A stretch of 64,000 nt of DNA from Paenibacillus polysaccharolyticus (GCF_900102085.1 NZ_FMVM01000007.1:245588-309587), one strand, 5' to 3'. Shown: positions 25,033-34,156, counted from the first letter of the stretch. A program made the numbers and translations. The notes: generated from the letters alone by a model not told the origin.

Positions 25033-25773
25033 TTAGAGAGGGCTGCGCTTTGCAGCCTCTTTGTCTGTTTCCAGCATCTCTTGTGGCAGTTCCATTTTTC
25101 CTGATATCATCTGTTCACGTAGCAACGCCCATTGTTCTCTTGACGCACGAATCATCGCTGCATCTGTAATGCGTTTGTCATGAATGACTCTACCGAACCA
25201 TTGAACCGCTTCATGGAACCTTCCTACTCTGCGATTCAGTTCTCCAAGCAGATACAGTAACTTGGCCTCATTACCGCCTGTTCCTTCCCGTTCAAACACC
25301 TTGATATAAGCTTCCAGGCTGAATTCGAGAAAACGATGCTCCTGTGTATGATCTTCCATATACCGATACAACCAGGCTATATGATGCAACAGGCCAGCAA
25401 CGACACGATCCTTTTCCTGAATAACCTGAGCACATAGCAGACCCAATTTGTACGTAGCAAGTGCCTGTTCCAGATTTCTTGCTCCACTATAATCTCGCTT
25501 AACCCAGCGGTTTCCGATCTGCTCGATGAACGCCTTGCGCTGTATCTCATTCAGATTACCTGAAGAATTTTCGGTAGAGGCAAATCCACACGAAGGACAG
25601 ATTCGGACAACATAAAAATCCGGATTTTCCTGTTTGTAATAAGCACAAAAATCAGAATCTGTTCGGTAAGGCCGTTTCAAACTAGGTCTGACTCGTGACG
25701 TTTCAAATTCATTCTCGCAATAATGACATGTCACCTTCACCTTATACAGCGGCTCTAATTCCACTTGTTCCAT
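25033..25773 (-). CDS. DUF2225 protein
   Basis: 246 residues. The N-terminus has two CxxC knuckles (VTCHYCENEF near residue 16 and RICPSCGFA near 60), likely one zinc site; the remainder is helical with a TPR-like look (YLLGELNRRVGRFHEAVQWFGR). This matches DUF2225 proteins of Firmicutes, whose role is unknown. Start ATG 25773 with GGGAGAGGG immediately upstream. It converges with the zinc-ribbon gene, 18 bases apart, with no clear terminator in between. Confidence 0.8.
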   Translation of the reverse strand: MEQVELEPLYKVKVTCHYCENEFETSRVRPSLKRPYRTDSDFCAYYKQENPDFYVVRICPSCGFASTENSSGNLNEIQRKAFIEQIGNRWVKRDYSGARNLEQALATYKLGLLCAQVIQEKDRVVAGLLHHIAWLYRYMEDHTQEHRFLEFSLEAYIKVFEREGTGGNEAKLLYLLGELNRRVGRFHEAVQWFGRVIHDKRITDAAMIRASREQWALLREQMISGKMELPQEMLETDKEAAKRSPL

Positions 25774-25806
25774 CCCTCTCCCGTAAGGCTTGTCGTATAT
25801 TTGGAA

Positions 25807-26184
25807 CTATGGCGTATTCACAAAATGGTGAGCTGGCCCCGATAAACGCTGCAAAATAAACGAATGCAACGGTTCTTCCACACCAATTTGTGTTAACGCT
25901 TGATTCATACATGCAAGCCATGCCTCTGCTCGCTCTACCGTCACCTCAAAGTGCATATGACGAGCACGCATCATCGGATGTCCGTAGGCCTCAGAGAACA
26001 ATGCAGGACCACCAAAAAATTGAGACAGGAACATGTATTGCTTGTCCATTACCGGAGTAATATCTTCCGGGAAGAGCGGTGCTAGTTGTTCATTCTGCAA
26101 TACGATTGGATAAAAAGCCTCCACCAGCGCCCGAACACCTTGTTCACCGCCAAGATTGTCATAAATACTTAAACTGGAATTCAT
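25807..26184 (-). CDS. group II truncated hemoglobin
   Basis: 125 residues. The 2-over-2 globin pattern is present: N-terminal YDNLGGEQGVRALVEAFY, a Phe/Tyr pair in the B helix, the proximal His region MRARHMHFEV and the Trp in AEAWLACM that is typical of group II (TrHbO). It binds heme and O2 and is often linked to peroxide or NO stress; related to B. subtilis YjbI. ATG at 26184 with GAAGGAGGGAAG upstream is preferred over a longer frame that reads through the leader. A DUF2225 gene follows 33 bases downstream. Confidence 0.9.
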   Translation of the reverse strand: MNSSLSIYDNLGGEQGVRALVEAFYPIVLQNEQLAPLFPEDITPVMDKQYMFLSQFFGGPALFSEAYGHPMMRARHMHFEVTVERAEAWLACMNQALTQIGVEEPLHSFILQRLSGPAHHFVNTP

Positions 26185-26378
26185 ACTTCTTCCCTCCTTC
26201 AATATGTCGAATTTTGTAATATAACACATGCTACAGGAACATGATAAACAACAGATCAACAAGCTGGCCCTAAAAGCCAGCATCTTCATTCTATCAAAAA
26301 AAACCAAAAAGTCCTATATCACATGAAAGATCAGATTTGACCAGAGCCTTACGTACCAAGGAGTTCCGGGCCAAAATG

Positions 26379-26412
26379 ACAAAAAAAGCGCCAACCTTCA
26401 AGGCTGGCGCAT
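26379..26412 (-). terminator. terminator of the 31-aa gene
   Basis: Minus strand: GCGCCAGCCTT, short loop, AAGGTTGGCGC, then TTTTTTT. It starts 12 bases after the stop codon of the small gene. Confidence 0.88.
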
Positions 26413-26423
26413 CACATATTCCA

Positions 26424-26519
26424 TTAATAACTTCGCCAATCTTCCTCTTCAGTACGCACCAGCGAGGCACGTATCACATACACAAATGCACAGACCAGGA
26501 CTCCGGCGACAAGACTCAT
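26424..26519 (-). CDS. 31-aa single-pass membrane peptide
   Basis: An ATG at 26519 opens a 31-codon frame, beginning MSLVAGVLVCAFVYVIRASL, with one hydrophobic helix of about 18 residues and a charged tail (VRTEEEDWRSY). GGATGGAG lies 8 bases upstream and a strong terminator follows the stop directly, so the unit looks like a complete tiny gene. Size and layout recall small accessory subunits such as CydS or other regulatory peptides, but I cannot assign a family. The promoter was not identified. Confidence 0.6.
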   Translation of the reverse strand: MSLVAGVLVCAFVYVIRASLVRTEEEDWRSY

Positions 26520-26740
26520 GATCATCACTCCATCCTTATTGATTCCACCTTTATGGCAATTAGGTGACGTTCAGGCGTTTTTACCATTTTAGCATACATC
26601 ATTCAAAAACACAGCCACTTTTGCAAGCGCTTTCCCATTATTATTTTGTACTGTTTGTCCGATCTTTTTCATATATTTATGGCAAAAGCTCCATCATGGA
26701 CTGTGATTCCTGCATCTTAACCCTAAAAGGAGAGAAATTC

Positions 26741-27982
26741 ATGAACGTTTCAAAGCGCATCATGCAAATCCTGGTCATCCTTGCTCTCCTTTTCTTTTGT
26801 GTTCTGATGGCTTTGTACCCATCTGAAACTTGGCATGCCAGTGTGAGGGGACTATCGATCTGGTGGGATGTTCTGTTCCCTTCCCTTTTTCCATTTCTGG
26901 TTTTATCCGAGTTGCTACTCGGTTTTGGTATTGTGCATTTTTTGGGTACATTGCTTAATCCACTTATGCGCCCGATATTCCGCGTTCCCGGAAGCGGCGG
27001 GTTTGTCTTTGCCGTAAGCTGTGCTTCTGGTTACCCTACAGGGGCTAAACTGACCGCACAATTATGGGAACAGAAACTGGTTACAAGAGAGGAGGGTGAG
27101 CGCTTGGTTGCTTTCACTACCTCATCTGATCCGATCTTTATGATTGGGGCTGTGTCTGTCGGTTTTTTCCACAATACGTCCATCGCTCCAATTCTTGTGG
27201 CCTCCCATTACTCTGCGGCTATTCTTGTAGGTGTGCTCATGCGTTTCCATGGCCGTCCCGCTGCAACTCTACCGTCTGAATCCCCTCCCGCTCACGGAGA
27301 GCATCGCAACCGTTTCCTGAGTGCGATCTATGCGATGCACGAAGCGAGACAAGCCGATGGGCGGACCTTAGGGGAATTGCTTCGGCATGCTATATCCTCT
27401 TCCCTCCGGCTTATTATTATCGTAGGCGGGCTAGTTGTATTCTTCTCCGTCATTATGGAATTATTGGTTCAGACCGGATGGCTAGGCATGCTATACACTC
27501 TAACGGAACAAGGACTTCAACTTGCCGGTTTACCACCATCCCTGTCCCACAGTCTGGTCGGCGGATTATTTGAAGTGACACTTGGAGCCAAAGAAGCTGG
27601 AGCTGCATCCACCTCCATTCCTCTTGTCTTTAAAGTTGCTGCCGCTGCATTTGTACTTTCCTGGGGCGGGTTATCCGTACATGCGCAAATTATGAGCGTG
27701 TTAAGCAATACGCCAATGCGATACGGGCCTTTTTTACTGGCTCGAGCAATTCATGCGGCAGTTGCACCTCTACTCGTCATTTTGTTATGGCCGCTATTCA
27801 TGAACATATCGGCCTCGCCTGCATTTCTGGAGAACACGCTGAACCCTTCTGTCTTCGCTCACACACCCGGATGGAATGTCATTGGAATAACAGGAATAAA
27901 GATGTTCGTCGGTATGCTCGCTACTCTCTTATGTCTTACCTGGATTCGTTCGTTACTGATTCCCAAACGGAGCGAAAAATAG
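26741..27982 (+). CDS. ylbJ: sporulation integral membrane protein YlbJ
   Basis: 413 residues, close to the 408 of B. subtilis YlbJ, with about eight to ten hydrophobic segments. Family features include SIWWDVLFPSLFPFLVLSELL near the N-terminus and CASGYPTGAKL near residue 95. In B. subtilis ylbJ is a mother-cell gene needed for spore cortex formation. ATG 26741 has AAAAGGAGAGAAATTC upstream; the longer frame from 26564 lacks a site. Monocistronic, 102 bp before NAD kinase. Confidence 0.9.
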   Translation: MNVSKRIMQILVILALLFFCVLMALYPSETWHASVRGLSIWWDVLFPSLFPFLVLSELLLGFGIVHFLGTLLNPLMRPIFRVPGSGGFVFAVSCASGYPTGAKLTAQLWEQKLVTREEGERLVAFTTSSDPIFMIGAVSVGFFHNTSIAPILVASHYSAAILVGVLMRFHGRPAATLPSESPPAHGEHRNRFLSAIYAMHEARQADGRTLGELLRHAISSSLRLIIIVGGLVVFFSVIMELLVQTGWLGMLYTLTEQGLQLAGLPPSLSHSLVGGLFEVTLGAKEAGAASTSIPLVFKVAAAAFVLSWGGLSVHAQIMSVLSNTPMRYGPFLLARAIHAAVAPLLVILLWPLFMNISASPAFLENTLNPSVFAHTPGWNVIGITGIKMFVGMLATLLCLTWIRSLLIPKRSEK

Positions 27983-28084
27983 GGCTTTGTCCAAATAGTT
28001 TGCCCAGAAGTTGAATCGGACGTTGTGTTCTGGCGCGGAATTGATTATCATCGGTAGTATAATGACCACAAAGGAGCTTTCATC

Positions 28085-28888
28085 TTGAGATACTATGTTC
28101 AAGACCGCGGAGACCAGTTATCGATTGATCTCAGTCAGCAGTTTCATGCGCTGGCGAAGGAAGAAGGATTCAAGCTGGATGCAGAATCGCCGGAGATTGT
28201 CATCTCCATCGGAGGCGATGGAACGATGCTTCAAGCTTTTCACAATTTCATCGACCGCATTCCGGATATTGCTTTTGTTGGGGTTCATACGGGCCACCTC
28301 GGCTTCTATGCCGATTGGAAGAAGGAAGAATTAAGGGAATTGGTTCGACTTATGAGCGGTAAAGGGGATCCCGATCTCCTTAAACCTCGTATTGTGAAGT
28401 ATCCATTGCTCGAACTGGAGATTCGTAAGAAATCAGGTAACGCCTCGTACATCGCCCTGAATGAATTCACGTTAAAAGGGGTAGATGGTACCGTCGTAGC
28501 ACAAGTGGACATCAACGACGTTACATTTGAGATGTTCCGGGGGGACGGGATCTGTGTTTCCACTCCTTCAGGTAGTACGGCGTACAATAAAGCACTCGGC
28601 GGAGCCATGGTACATCCAACGATTGAAGCTATTCAGATTGCTGAGATTGCATCCATTAACAACCGTGTCTACCGGACGCTCGGTTCACCTGTGATTTTGC
28701 CCAAGCATCACCATTGTGACATTTTCTCACGTAAAGATCAGCGTCTGTTGCTAACCATTGATCATGTCAATGTAATGGTGGAGGATCTGATCTCCGTTCG
28801 TTGCCAGGTCTCGGAGCAGAAGGTCAGTTTTGCGCGTTTTCGCCCATATCCGTTCTGGAACCGGGTTCGCACAGCCTTTCTTGATTAG
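28085..28888 (+). CDS. nadK: NAD kinase
   Basis: 267 residues, typical for Bacillus-type NAD kinase. The nucleotide motif ISIGGDGTMLQAF lies near residues 40-52 and the conserved Gly/Ser-rich NAD site CVSTPSGSTAYNKALGGA near 160. It phosphorylates NAD to NADP and so sets the NADP pool used by the G6PDH and 6PGDH enzymes in this window. TTG start at 28085 with AAAGGAGC upstream. Confidence 0.95.
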   Translation: MRYYVQDRGDQLSIDLSQQFHALAKEEGFKLDAESPEIVISIGGDGTMLQAFHNFIDRIPDIAFVGVHTGHLGFYADWKKEELRELVRLMSGKGDPDLLKPRIVKYPLLELEIRKKSGNASYIALNEFTLKGVDGTVVAQVDINDVTFEMFRGDGICVSTPSGSTAYNKALGGAMVHPTIEAIQIAEIASINNRVYRTLGSPVILPKHHHCDIFSRKDQRLLLTIDHVNVMVEDLISVRCQVSEQKVSFARFRPYPFWNRVRTAFLD

Positions 28889-28926
28889 GCAACCTGTCTG
28901 ACCAGCCAAAAGTTTATGTATACGCA

Positions 28927-28960
28927 TCAAAAAGGCGGTCCTTCTCAGGAACCGCTTTTT
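28927..28960. terminator. bidirectional terminator
   Basis: AAAGGCGGT against ACCGCTTT, one bulged base, with T-runs on both sides. It lies between the converging nadK and yutD genes. Confidence 0.85.
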
Positions 28961-29385
28961 GCTTTGGCTTGTGGCTGCTCTTTGCACTTCTGCAGTACGA
29001 AGTATGCACAGCCAAAGTTACAGTACTCGTTAATGTAATCCACAAGATAAGAGATGGTTGAATCCTTCGTTGCTTTGGGGTGATTGTCTCGATAAAAGCC
29101 TTTGAGTCTAAGCTGGCTATAACCCCAGTCACCAATAATATAGTCGTAACGCTCCAGCACTTCGCTGTACCGATCACGGAACACTTCAGGGTTCCAACCC
29201 TGCTTGTGGTTCTGTACAATTTCATAATTTTTACCGCCGACTTGAACAATGACAGGTGCCTTAGGCTTCTCCTGCTCCTGTACAGACTCCTGTTCCGTTT
29301 CCTGCAGCTGTTGCTCGTTCTGTTGCTCGTTCTCCAGCTGTTCTTCCGTGTTTTTATTCTGTTCCAATCCGGATTCCTCCATCAC
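28945..29385 (-). CDS. yutD: YutD family protein
   Basis: 146 residues. The N-terminal 45 are a low-complexity Glu/Gln tract (coiled-coil-like); the rest is the YutD/DUF1027 domain with [19 protein letters not shown] and a conserved [14 protein letters not shown] segment. [16 protein letters not shown] tail offers three Cys. Function unknown; it sits next to lipA in Bacillus as here. Its ATG overlaps the lipA stop by 4 bases, so it is the second gene of that operon. The N-terminal Gln/Glu tail is longer than I would expect for the family. Confidence 0.85.
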   Translation of the reverse strand: MMEESGLEQNKNTEEQLENEQQNEQQLQETEQESVQEQEKPKAPVIVQVGGKNYEIVQNHKQGWNPEVFRDRYSEVLERYDYIIGDWGYSQLRLKGFYRDNHPKATKDSTISYLVDYINEYCNFGCAYFVLQKCKEQPQAKAKSGS

Positions 29386-30281
29386 GCGTGTGTTGCCGCC
29401 TGCTCCGTATGCTGATTCGCTGATTTTACCTGTTCATGGGCATGATAAGAACTGCGTACCATCGGACCGGATTCGACGTGACTGAATCCACGCTTCAATC
29501 CTTCTTGTTTCAATGTTGCAAATTCTTCAGGCGGATAATACTTCTCAACAAACAGATGTTTCTCGGATGGCTGTAAGTACTGACCAATCGTCATAATGTC
29601 ACAGTTCACCGCACGAAGATCATCCATCGTTGCCAAAATTTCGTTATATTCTTCACCTACACCGAGCATAATACTCGATTTCGTTGGGATGTTAGGTTGC
29701 ATCTCTTTGGCACGAGCGAGCAATTCCAGTGAACGTTTATACTTGGCTTTGGCACGCACCTTGTCTGACAACCGTTCAACGGTTTCGATGTTATGGTTCA
29801 AAATATCCGGTTTAGCATCCATAACGATCTGCAGTGAATCCCGATCACCCATAAAATCTGGAATAAGCACTTCCACACTGCACAATGGCAGACGCTTGCG
29901 TACAGCTTTTACCGTTTCGGCAAAAATGGTTGCTCCTCCATCCTTCAAATCATCCCGGGCCACACTTGTAATGACACAATGTTGCAGGTTCATCTGTTCA
30001 GCTGCTTCAGCTACACGTTCCGGTTCCTGTAAATCGAGTTCCGTAGGCAAACCGGTATTGACCGCGCAAAATCGGCATGCTCTTGTGCAAATATCGCCCA
30101 AAATCATAAAAGTCGCTGTTCGATTCGCCCAGCATTCATAAATATTCGGACACCGTGCTTCCTCACATACGGTATGCAATGTTTTGGAACGCATCATGTT
30201 TTTAATTTCCTGATAATTATCTCCGGTTGTCAATTTGATCCGAATCCAGTCCGGTTTCGGTTCTTTAACACGTTTAGCCAA
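29382..30281 (-). CDS. lipA: lipoyl synthase
   Basis: 299 residues. The auxiliary Fe-S ligands are in [13 protein letters not shown] near residue 39 and the radical-SAM CxxxCxxC is [10 protein letters not shown] near 64-73; the C-terminal serine ligand lies in MVRSSYHA. It inserts two sulfur atoms into octanoyl-protein to make lipoyl groups for PDH, OGDH and glycine cleavage. ATG 30281 with GAAAGAAGG upstream. Divergent from the M23 peptidase gene, as in B. subtilis lipA/yunA. Confidence 0.97.
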   Translation of the reverse strand: MAKRVKEPKPDWIRIKLTTGDNYQEIKNMMRSKTLHTVCEEARCPNIYECWANRTATFMILGDICTRACRFCAVNTGLPTELDLQEPERVAEAAEQMNLQHCVITSVARDDLKDGGATIFAETVKAVRKRLPLCSVEVLIPDFMGDRDSLQIVMDAKPDILNHNIETVERLSDKVRAKAKYKRSLELLARAKEMQPNIPTKSSIMLGVGEEYNEILATMDDLRAVNCDIMTIGQYLQPSEKHLFVEKYYPPEEFATLKQEGLKRGFSHVESGPMVRSSYHAHEQVKSANQHTEQAATHA

Positions 30282-30481
30282 TGCATAAACCTTCTTTCTA
30301 CTGAAGTTAGGCTGTTGCTCGGAACATATTATACCATGAAAGGCTTGGAAAAACCCCCATTTGTCACATCTTGTGCTTACACAACGAAATGGATAAAAAC
30401 AGAACGTTTGAAGAACGCTAAGATATCGCTTGATTTATCGGGCATAAGTGCATCATCTCAACGGAAAGGGGCTGCTTCCCT

Positions 30482-31555
30482 GTGCAACATCAGTGGATAC
30501 TCCGTAATACGTACAGCTTTTGCATCAAAACGTTACTCGCAGGCGCGATGCTTCTCCCATTCCTGCCTGCTGATGTTTACGGTGAGTCTGTCCATAAAAC
30601 AATGACCCAAACCCAAGCTGCAGAGCCCAAAGCAACCGACATTTTTGCCGCACGTCGACATCTGTATGAAAGTATTGGTCAGATGACCCAAATTCCATGG
30701 TACAGGCTGGCCGCCATTGATCAGTATGAACGAACGATTACACGAGCACATCCCAAAGATCGTAAACACCCTGAACGTTTGACCGGTATTTTCTTGACGT
30801 CTCCGGCTTGGAGAGGCTGGCTGAACCCGGATGAGACAGACCAGCATCCGCAATCGATTCTTTTTTTCAATGGAAAAGGCAGAGATGGTTCAGGAGACGG
30901 GATTGCGGACTCCAACAACGATTTGGATGTACTCTACAGCATGGCCTCAATCATGCAGCAATACGGAAACAAACAGGAAGACTTTGGCATAGGCCTGTGG
31001 GAGTACTATCACAATTCAAGAGCCGTGCAGCGAATTCAGCAATTTGCCAAATTATATGAGCATTTTGACAATCTGGATCTATTCGGACATGCCTTTCCCG
31101 TTCCTTTGGGTACCAATTATTCCTATCGCAGCACATGGGGAACCAAACGAAGTTGGGGCGGATATCGTATTCATGAAGGTACAGATATCTTTGCTCCACA
31201 TGGTCTGCCTGTTCGCAGTACATGTTATGGCATTGTGGAGATCAAAGGTTGGAATCCATTCGGCGGATGGCGGATTGGTATTCGGGATCTGAACAACCAC
31301 TATCATTATTACGCTCACTTGTCCGGCTTTGATAAAGGAGTTCGGATCGGTGATGTGGTCACTCCCGGGCAGGTTGTAGGCTGGGTTGGCAGCTCTGGCT
31401 ACGGCAAGCCGGGAACTCAAGGCAAGTTCCCCCCGCATCTTCATTACGGCATTTACCGTGACAGCGGCCTGCATGAATGGTCTTTCGATCCCTATCCGTT
31501 ACTCAGACACTGGGAACAGGAAGAACGAAGCCAAAGAAACAAGAAGAGCAAGTAA
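30482..31555 (+). CDS. M23 family metallopeptidase (YunA-like)
   Basis: 357 residues. N-terminal signal or anchor (hydrophobic segment about 15-32), a helical region, then an M23 (LytM-type) domain with zinc motifs HEGTDIFAPHG near 228 (HxxxD) and HLHYGIY near 320 (HxH). It is a secreted endopeptidase acting on peptidoglycan cross-bridges. GTG start with AAAGGGG upstream. The position beside lipA and yunB equals that of B. subtilis yunA. Confidence 0.88.
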   Translation: MQHQWILRNTYSFCIKTLLAGAMLLPFLPADVYGESVHKTMTQTQAAEPKATDIFAARRHLYESIGQMTQIPWYRLAAIDQYERTITRAHPKDRKHPERLTGIFLTSPAWRGWLNPDETDQHPQSILFFNGKGRDGSGDGIADSNNDLDVLYSMASIMQQYGNKQEDFGIGLWEYYHNSRAVQRIQQFAKLYEHFDNLDLFGHAFPVPLGTNYSYRSTWGTKRSWGGYRIHEGTDIFAPHGLPVRSTCYGIVEIKGWNPFGGWRIGIRDLNNHYHYYAHLSGFDKGVRIGDVVTPGQVVGWVGSSGYGKPGTQGKFPPHLHYGIYRDSGLHEWSFDPYPLLRHWEQEERSQRNKKSK

Positions 31556-31589
31556 AGGCACAGCATACACCTTGTTAAATACGCGCTCT

Positions 31590-31629
31590 GAAAGGGGAAC
31601 CTCTACGATTGACGAGAGGTTCCCCTTTC
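31590..31629 (+). terminator. terminator of the M23 peptidase gene
   Basis: AAAGGGGAACCTCT, 10-base loop, AGAGGTTCCCCTTT, then TCTCTTTCT. It may also end the converging yunB transcript. Confidence 0.85.
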
Positions 31630-31690
31630 TCTTTCTATGGTTAAGCTTGATGGAATATTGCCTGAGAGCAAGCAATCCAGCGCTTCGCGC

Positions 31691-32641
31691 CTAATGCCCA
31701 TTTTGTCCGGACTGGAAACTCCCGTTCAGATCAGGCGGGTCCAGTTCAAGTTCCAGCCCGTTTGACTGTGTATTGTTTCCCGGCGCCTGCTGCGGATTTG
31801 GAATCTGTGGCTGATTACCTGGTGTCTCACCACTATTGTGCGTGCCGTTTCCATTGCCATTCCCACTGTTCGCACCACTTCCACTTCCCGTGTGACCGTT
31901 ACCGCCGTTAGATACGCCTGCCTGCCCTGAAGGCAAGGCAATTGCGGGAGCATTACTACCGTTGCTTCCGACAGGCCTGCCCTGATTATCGTAATAATAC
32001 ATCGGTACATCACCCACAACGAGTAAATATGAGATCGGGATTTCGGTATCTACGGTCTCGGGTTCCATGTCAAAAGGAACTACAACGGCAACCTCGGCAA
32101 TAATGTGGATGTATACCTCGACCAAAATCATGTTAATACCTGCATTCTGCTGACGGGTGTTCAGGTCAACCTTCACCGCCCCCTGAGGTTCAATACGAAC
32201 GGGGATGCTTGGGCCAAAGGAAGCCATAACCGGGCTGCCCAGCGCCTGACCCAGCGGTATTTTTTCTTTTAACATATGCACGTTCTGAAGGGTAGACTGC
32301 ACGACATTCATCGTACTTGCCGTGATGCGCATATGTTCGTTATAGTTCAGCATGAAACCTGAAACTTTGCCCGCCGTATCGGTTTTCCAATCAATCAGAC
32401 CTTCCGTTGTCTTGCCTTCAGCAACCTGAGCCGTAATCGCTTTATTAATCGCCTCGGTTGCAATCTGCTTCACCCTGATCTTGGCCAGATGCATAATGGG
32501 CGGCTTCATCTTTTTGTCCACGTATGCGAAGCCCTGCATCAAACAAAATATAGCTACGAGCAAAGCAATTAACCATACTTTCCGCTTACCGCTTGGCGGC
32601 TTAGAGCGTCGTCTGCGGCTTCGCCATCTCTTTCGTATCAT
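31691..32641 (-). CDS. yunB: sporulation protein YunB
   Basis: 316 residues. A very basic N-terminus (MIRKRWRSRRRRSK) precedes one membrane helix (about 22-42) and a YunB domain with TEAINKAITAQVAEG and PLGQALGSPVMASFGP. In B. subtilis it is a mother-cell sporulation gene. The C-terminal 95 residues are low-complexity (Gly, Asn, Ser, Pro, Gln) and go beyond the usual family length of about 250. ATG at 32641 with GGGAGGGAAGCTCCG upstream. Confidence 0.9.
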   Translation of the reverse strand: MIRKRWRSRRRRSKPPSGKRKVWLIALLVAIFCLMQGFAYVDKKMKPPIMHLAKIRVKQIATEAINKAITAQVAEGKTTEGLIDWKTDTAGKVSGFMLNYNEHMRITASTMNVVQSTLQNVHMLKEKIPLGQALGSPVMASFGPSIPVRIEPQGAVKVDLNTRQQNAGINMILVEVYIHIIAEVAVVVPFDMEPETVDTEIPISYLLVVGDVPMYYYDNQGRPVGSNGSNAPAIALPSGQAGVSNGGNGHTGSGSGANSGNGNGNGTHNSGETPGNQPQIPNPQQAPGNNTQSNGLELELDPPDLNGSFQSGQNGH

Positions 32642-32697
32642 CGGAGCTTCCCTCCCCTGCGGGATGAGCCATAGGCTTATATGATATCCATATGCAA

Positions 32698-32789
32698 TGT
32701 TGTCCTGAAAAAGAAGGACAGCACCCTGTAATGCACGTTGGAGTGGCCTGATCGGCGAATCCGCAGGATGTGCACATCAGGCTACTCCA
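32698..32789. repeat. two inverted repeats between gnd and yunB
   Basis: First, TGTTGTCCT / AGGACAGCA at 32698-32723 (8-base loop). Second, a 14-base arm TGGAGTGGCCTGAT / ATCAGGCTACTCCA (one mismatch) at 32739-32752 and 32776-32789. Neither is followed by a T-run on either strand. Confidence 0.6.
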
Positions 32790-32793
32790 GGCG

Positions 32794-32848
32794 CAAAAAA
32801 AACCTTCCGCCCGTAACAGATATGTCATCTGCACAGGCGAAAGGTTTA
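32794..32848 (-). terminator. terminator of gnd
   Basis: Minus strand: AAACCTTTCGCC and GGCGGAAGGTTT around an inner AGAT/ATCT hairpin, then TTTTTT. Confidence 0.85.
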
Positions 32849-32892
32849 CTTTTTACAAATAAGGAATCTTTAGGTTTGTTCTAATGAACAGA

Positions 32893-33786
32893 TTAGTTTT
32901 TTTCCACCGCATGTCCACCGAATTCGTTACGCAATGCTGCAACGACTTTACCCGTGAACGTATCGGTTTCCAGGGAACGGTAACGCATCAGCAAGGACAG
33001 GGCGATAACCGGTGTAGCCGTTTGAAGGTCAAATGCCGTTTCAACAGTCCAGCGACCTTCGCCGGAGGAGTGCATAACCCCTTTGATTTCATCCAGGTTC
33101 GCATCTTTGGAGAACGCACGCTCTGTCAATTCCATCAGCCAGGAACGGATGACGGAACCGTTGTTCCATACACGCGCAACTTGTTCGAAGTCGAAGTCAA
33201 ATCCGCTTTTCTCCAATACGTCGAAGCCTTCACCGATGGAAGCCATCATACCGTACTCGATTCCGTTGTGCACCATTTTGAGGAAGTGACCGCTACCTGC
33301 TTTACCTGCATACAGATAACCGTTTTCTACGGAAGTGTCTTTGAAAGCCGGCTCAACGATCGCCCAAGCTTCCGGATCTCCACCGATCATGTAACATGCA
33401 CCGTTACGCGCACCTTCCATACCGCCTGAAGTTCCTGCATCCATGTAATGAATGCCTTGTGGTTTCAGTTGCTCATAACGACGGATGGACTCTTTGTAGT
33501 GAGAGTTCCCTGCTTCGATGATGATATCACCTTTGGACAGTAGCGGGCTCACTTCAGCCAGCACTGCATCTACAACGTTATGAGGAACCATGATCCACAG
33601 CACGCGCGGAGATTCCAAGGATTCAACCATTTCTTTGTATGAAGACACGCCTTGAGCGCCGTATTCTTTCATTTCATTAACCGCTTCTGCATTCAGGTCA
33701 AAGGCAACCACTTCGTGTTTGTGATCAATCAGGTTTCTGCCCAGGTTCAAGCCCATTTTTCCGAGTCCGATAAGTCCAAGTTTCAT
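32893..33786 (-). CDS. gnd: 6-phosphogluconate dehydrogenase, short form
   Basis: 297 residues, the short (YqeC/GntZ-like, about 300 aa) form rather than the 470-aa enzyme. The Rossmann motif GLGKMGLNLGRNL is near residue 6, and conserved blocks include DAGTSGGMEGARNG and KMVHNGIEYGMMASIGEG with the catalytic Lys/Asn. It decarboxylates 6-phosphogluconate to ribulose-5-phosphate. ATG 33786 with CAGGAGGATTTTATC upstream; upstream frame extension to 33840 discarded. zwf lies 370 bp upstream in the same direction, so both oxidative pentose phosphate steps are clustered. NAD versus NADP preference is not evident. Confidence 0.93.
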   Translation of the reverse strand: MKLGLIGLGKMGLNLGRNLIDHKHEVVAFDLNAEAVNEMKEYGAQGVSSYKEMVESLESPRVLWIMVPHNVVDAVLAEVSPLLSKGDIIIEAGNSHYKESIRRYEQLKPQGIHYMDAGTSGGMEGARNGACYMIGGDPEAWAIVEPAFKDTSVENGYLYAGKAGSGHFLKMVHNGIEYGMMASIGEGFDVLEKSGFDFDFEQVARVWNNGSVIRSWLMELTERAFSKDANLDEIKGVMHSSGEGRWTVETAFDLQTATPVIALSLLMRYRSLETDTFTGKVVAALRNEFGGHAVEKN

Positions 33787-34156
33787 GATAAAATCCTCCT
33801 GTTTTGCGAATGTTTTGAGTAGAATCAGGATACAGAACACATTCCGCTTTTGCCCACCAACCGTTCCGGTTACGGATCGTTCTTTCGATCGCTGTTGTAT
33901 TCCAATTTTTATGATTTCCTAGCTGTACGGGTAAAATTGGACTACAAAGGCGAACACTTCGTTTCTGCAGAATCGATTCCGTCCCCTCCACTACGTGGTC
34001 CATGATGATGTGTGCTTAAGCCGTGATGCTTCTGCCATCTATATATAAAATGTTTGCGGCCTTCTGGCTGAATTAGTCAGAAGGTCTTATGCAAAATTGG
34101 AACGGTATAATTTTAGCGATGAATTATTTAAAAATTGTTGAGGAATGTTTCCTCTC
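33787..34156. other. intergenic region between zwf and gnd
   Basis: 370 bp. It holds repeat copy B and a stem-loop (GACCTTCTG / CAGAAGGCC on the minus strand, 34060-34087) without a T-run that may lie in the zwf 3' region. No other gene seen. Confidence 0.6.
33885..33998 (-). repeat. interspersed repeat, copy B (upstream of gnd)
   Basis: Same size and orientation relative to the downstream gene as copy A at 19722-19835. Minus strand contains the CGAAGTGTTCGCCTTT hairpin and ends in ACAACAGCGATCG. Next to it on the gene side are two more small hairpins (CGATCGAAAGAACGATCCG and AACCGGAACGGTT). Confidence 0.65.

Noticed and set aside
32884..33429. 181-codon plus-strand frame opposite gnd
   Set aside because: Antisense shadow of gnd codon structure; no ribosome site and a non-protein-like composition.
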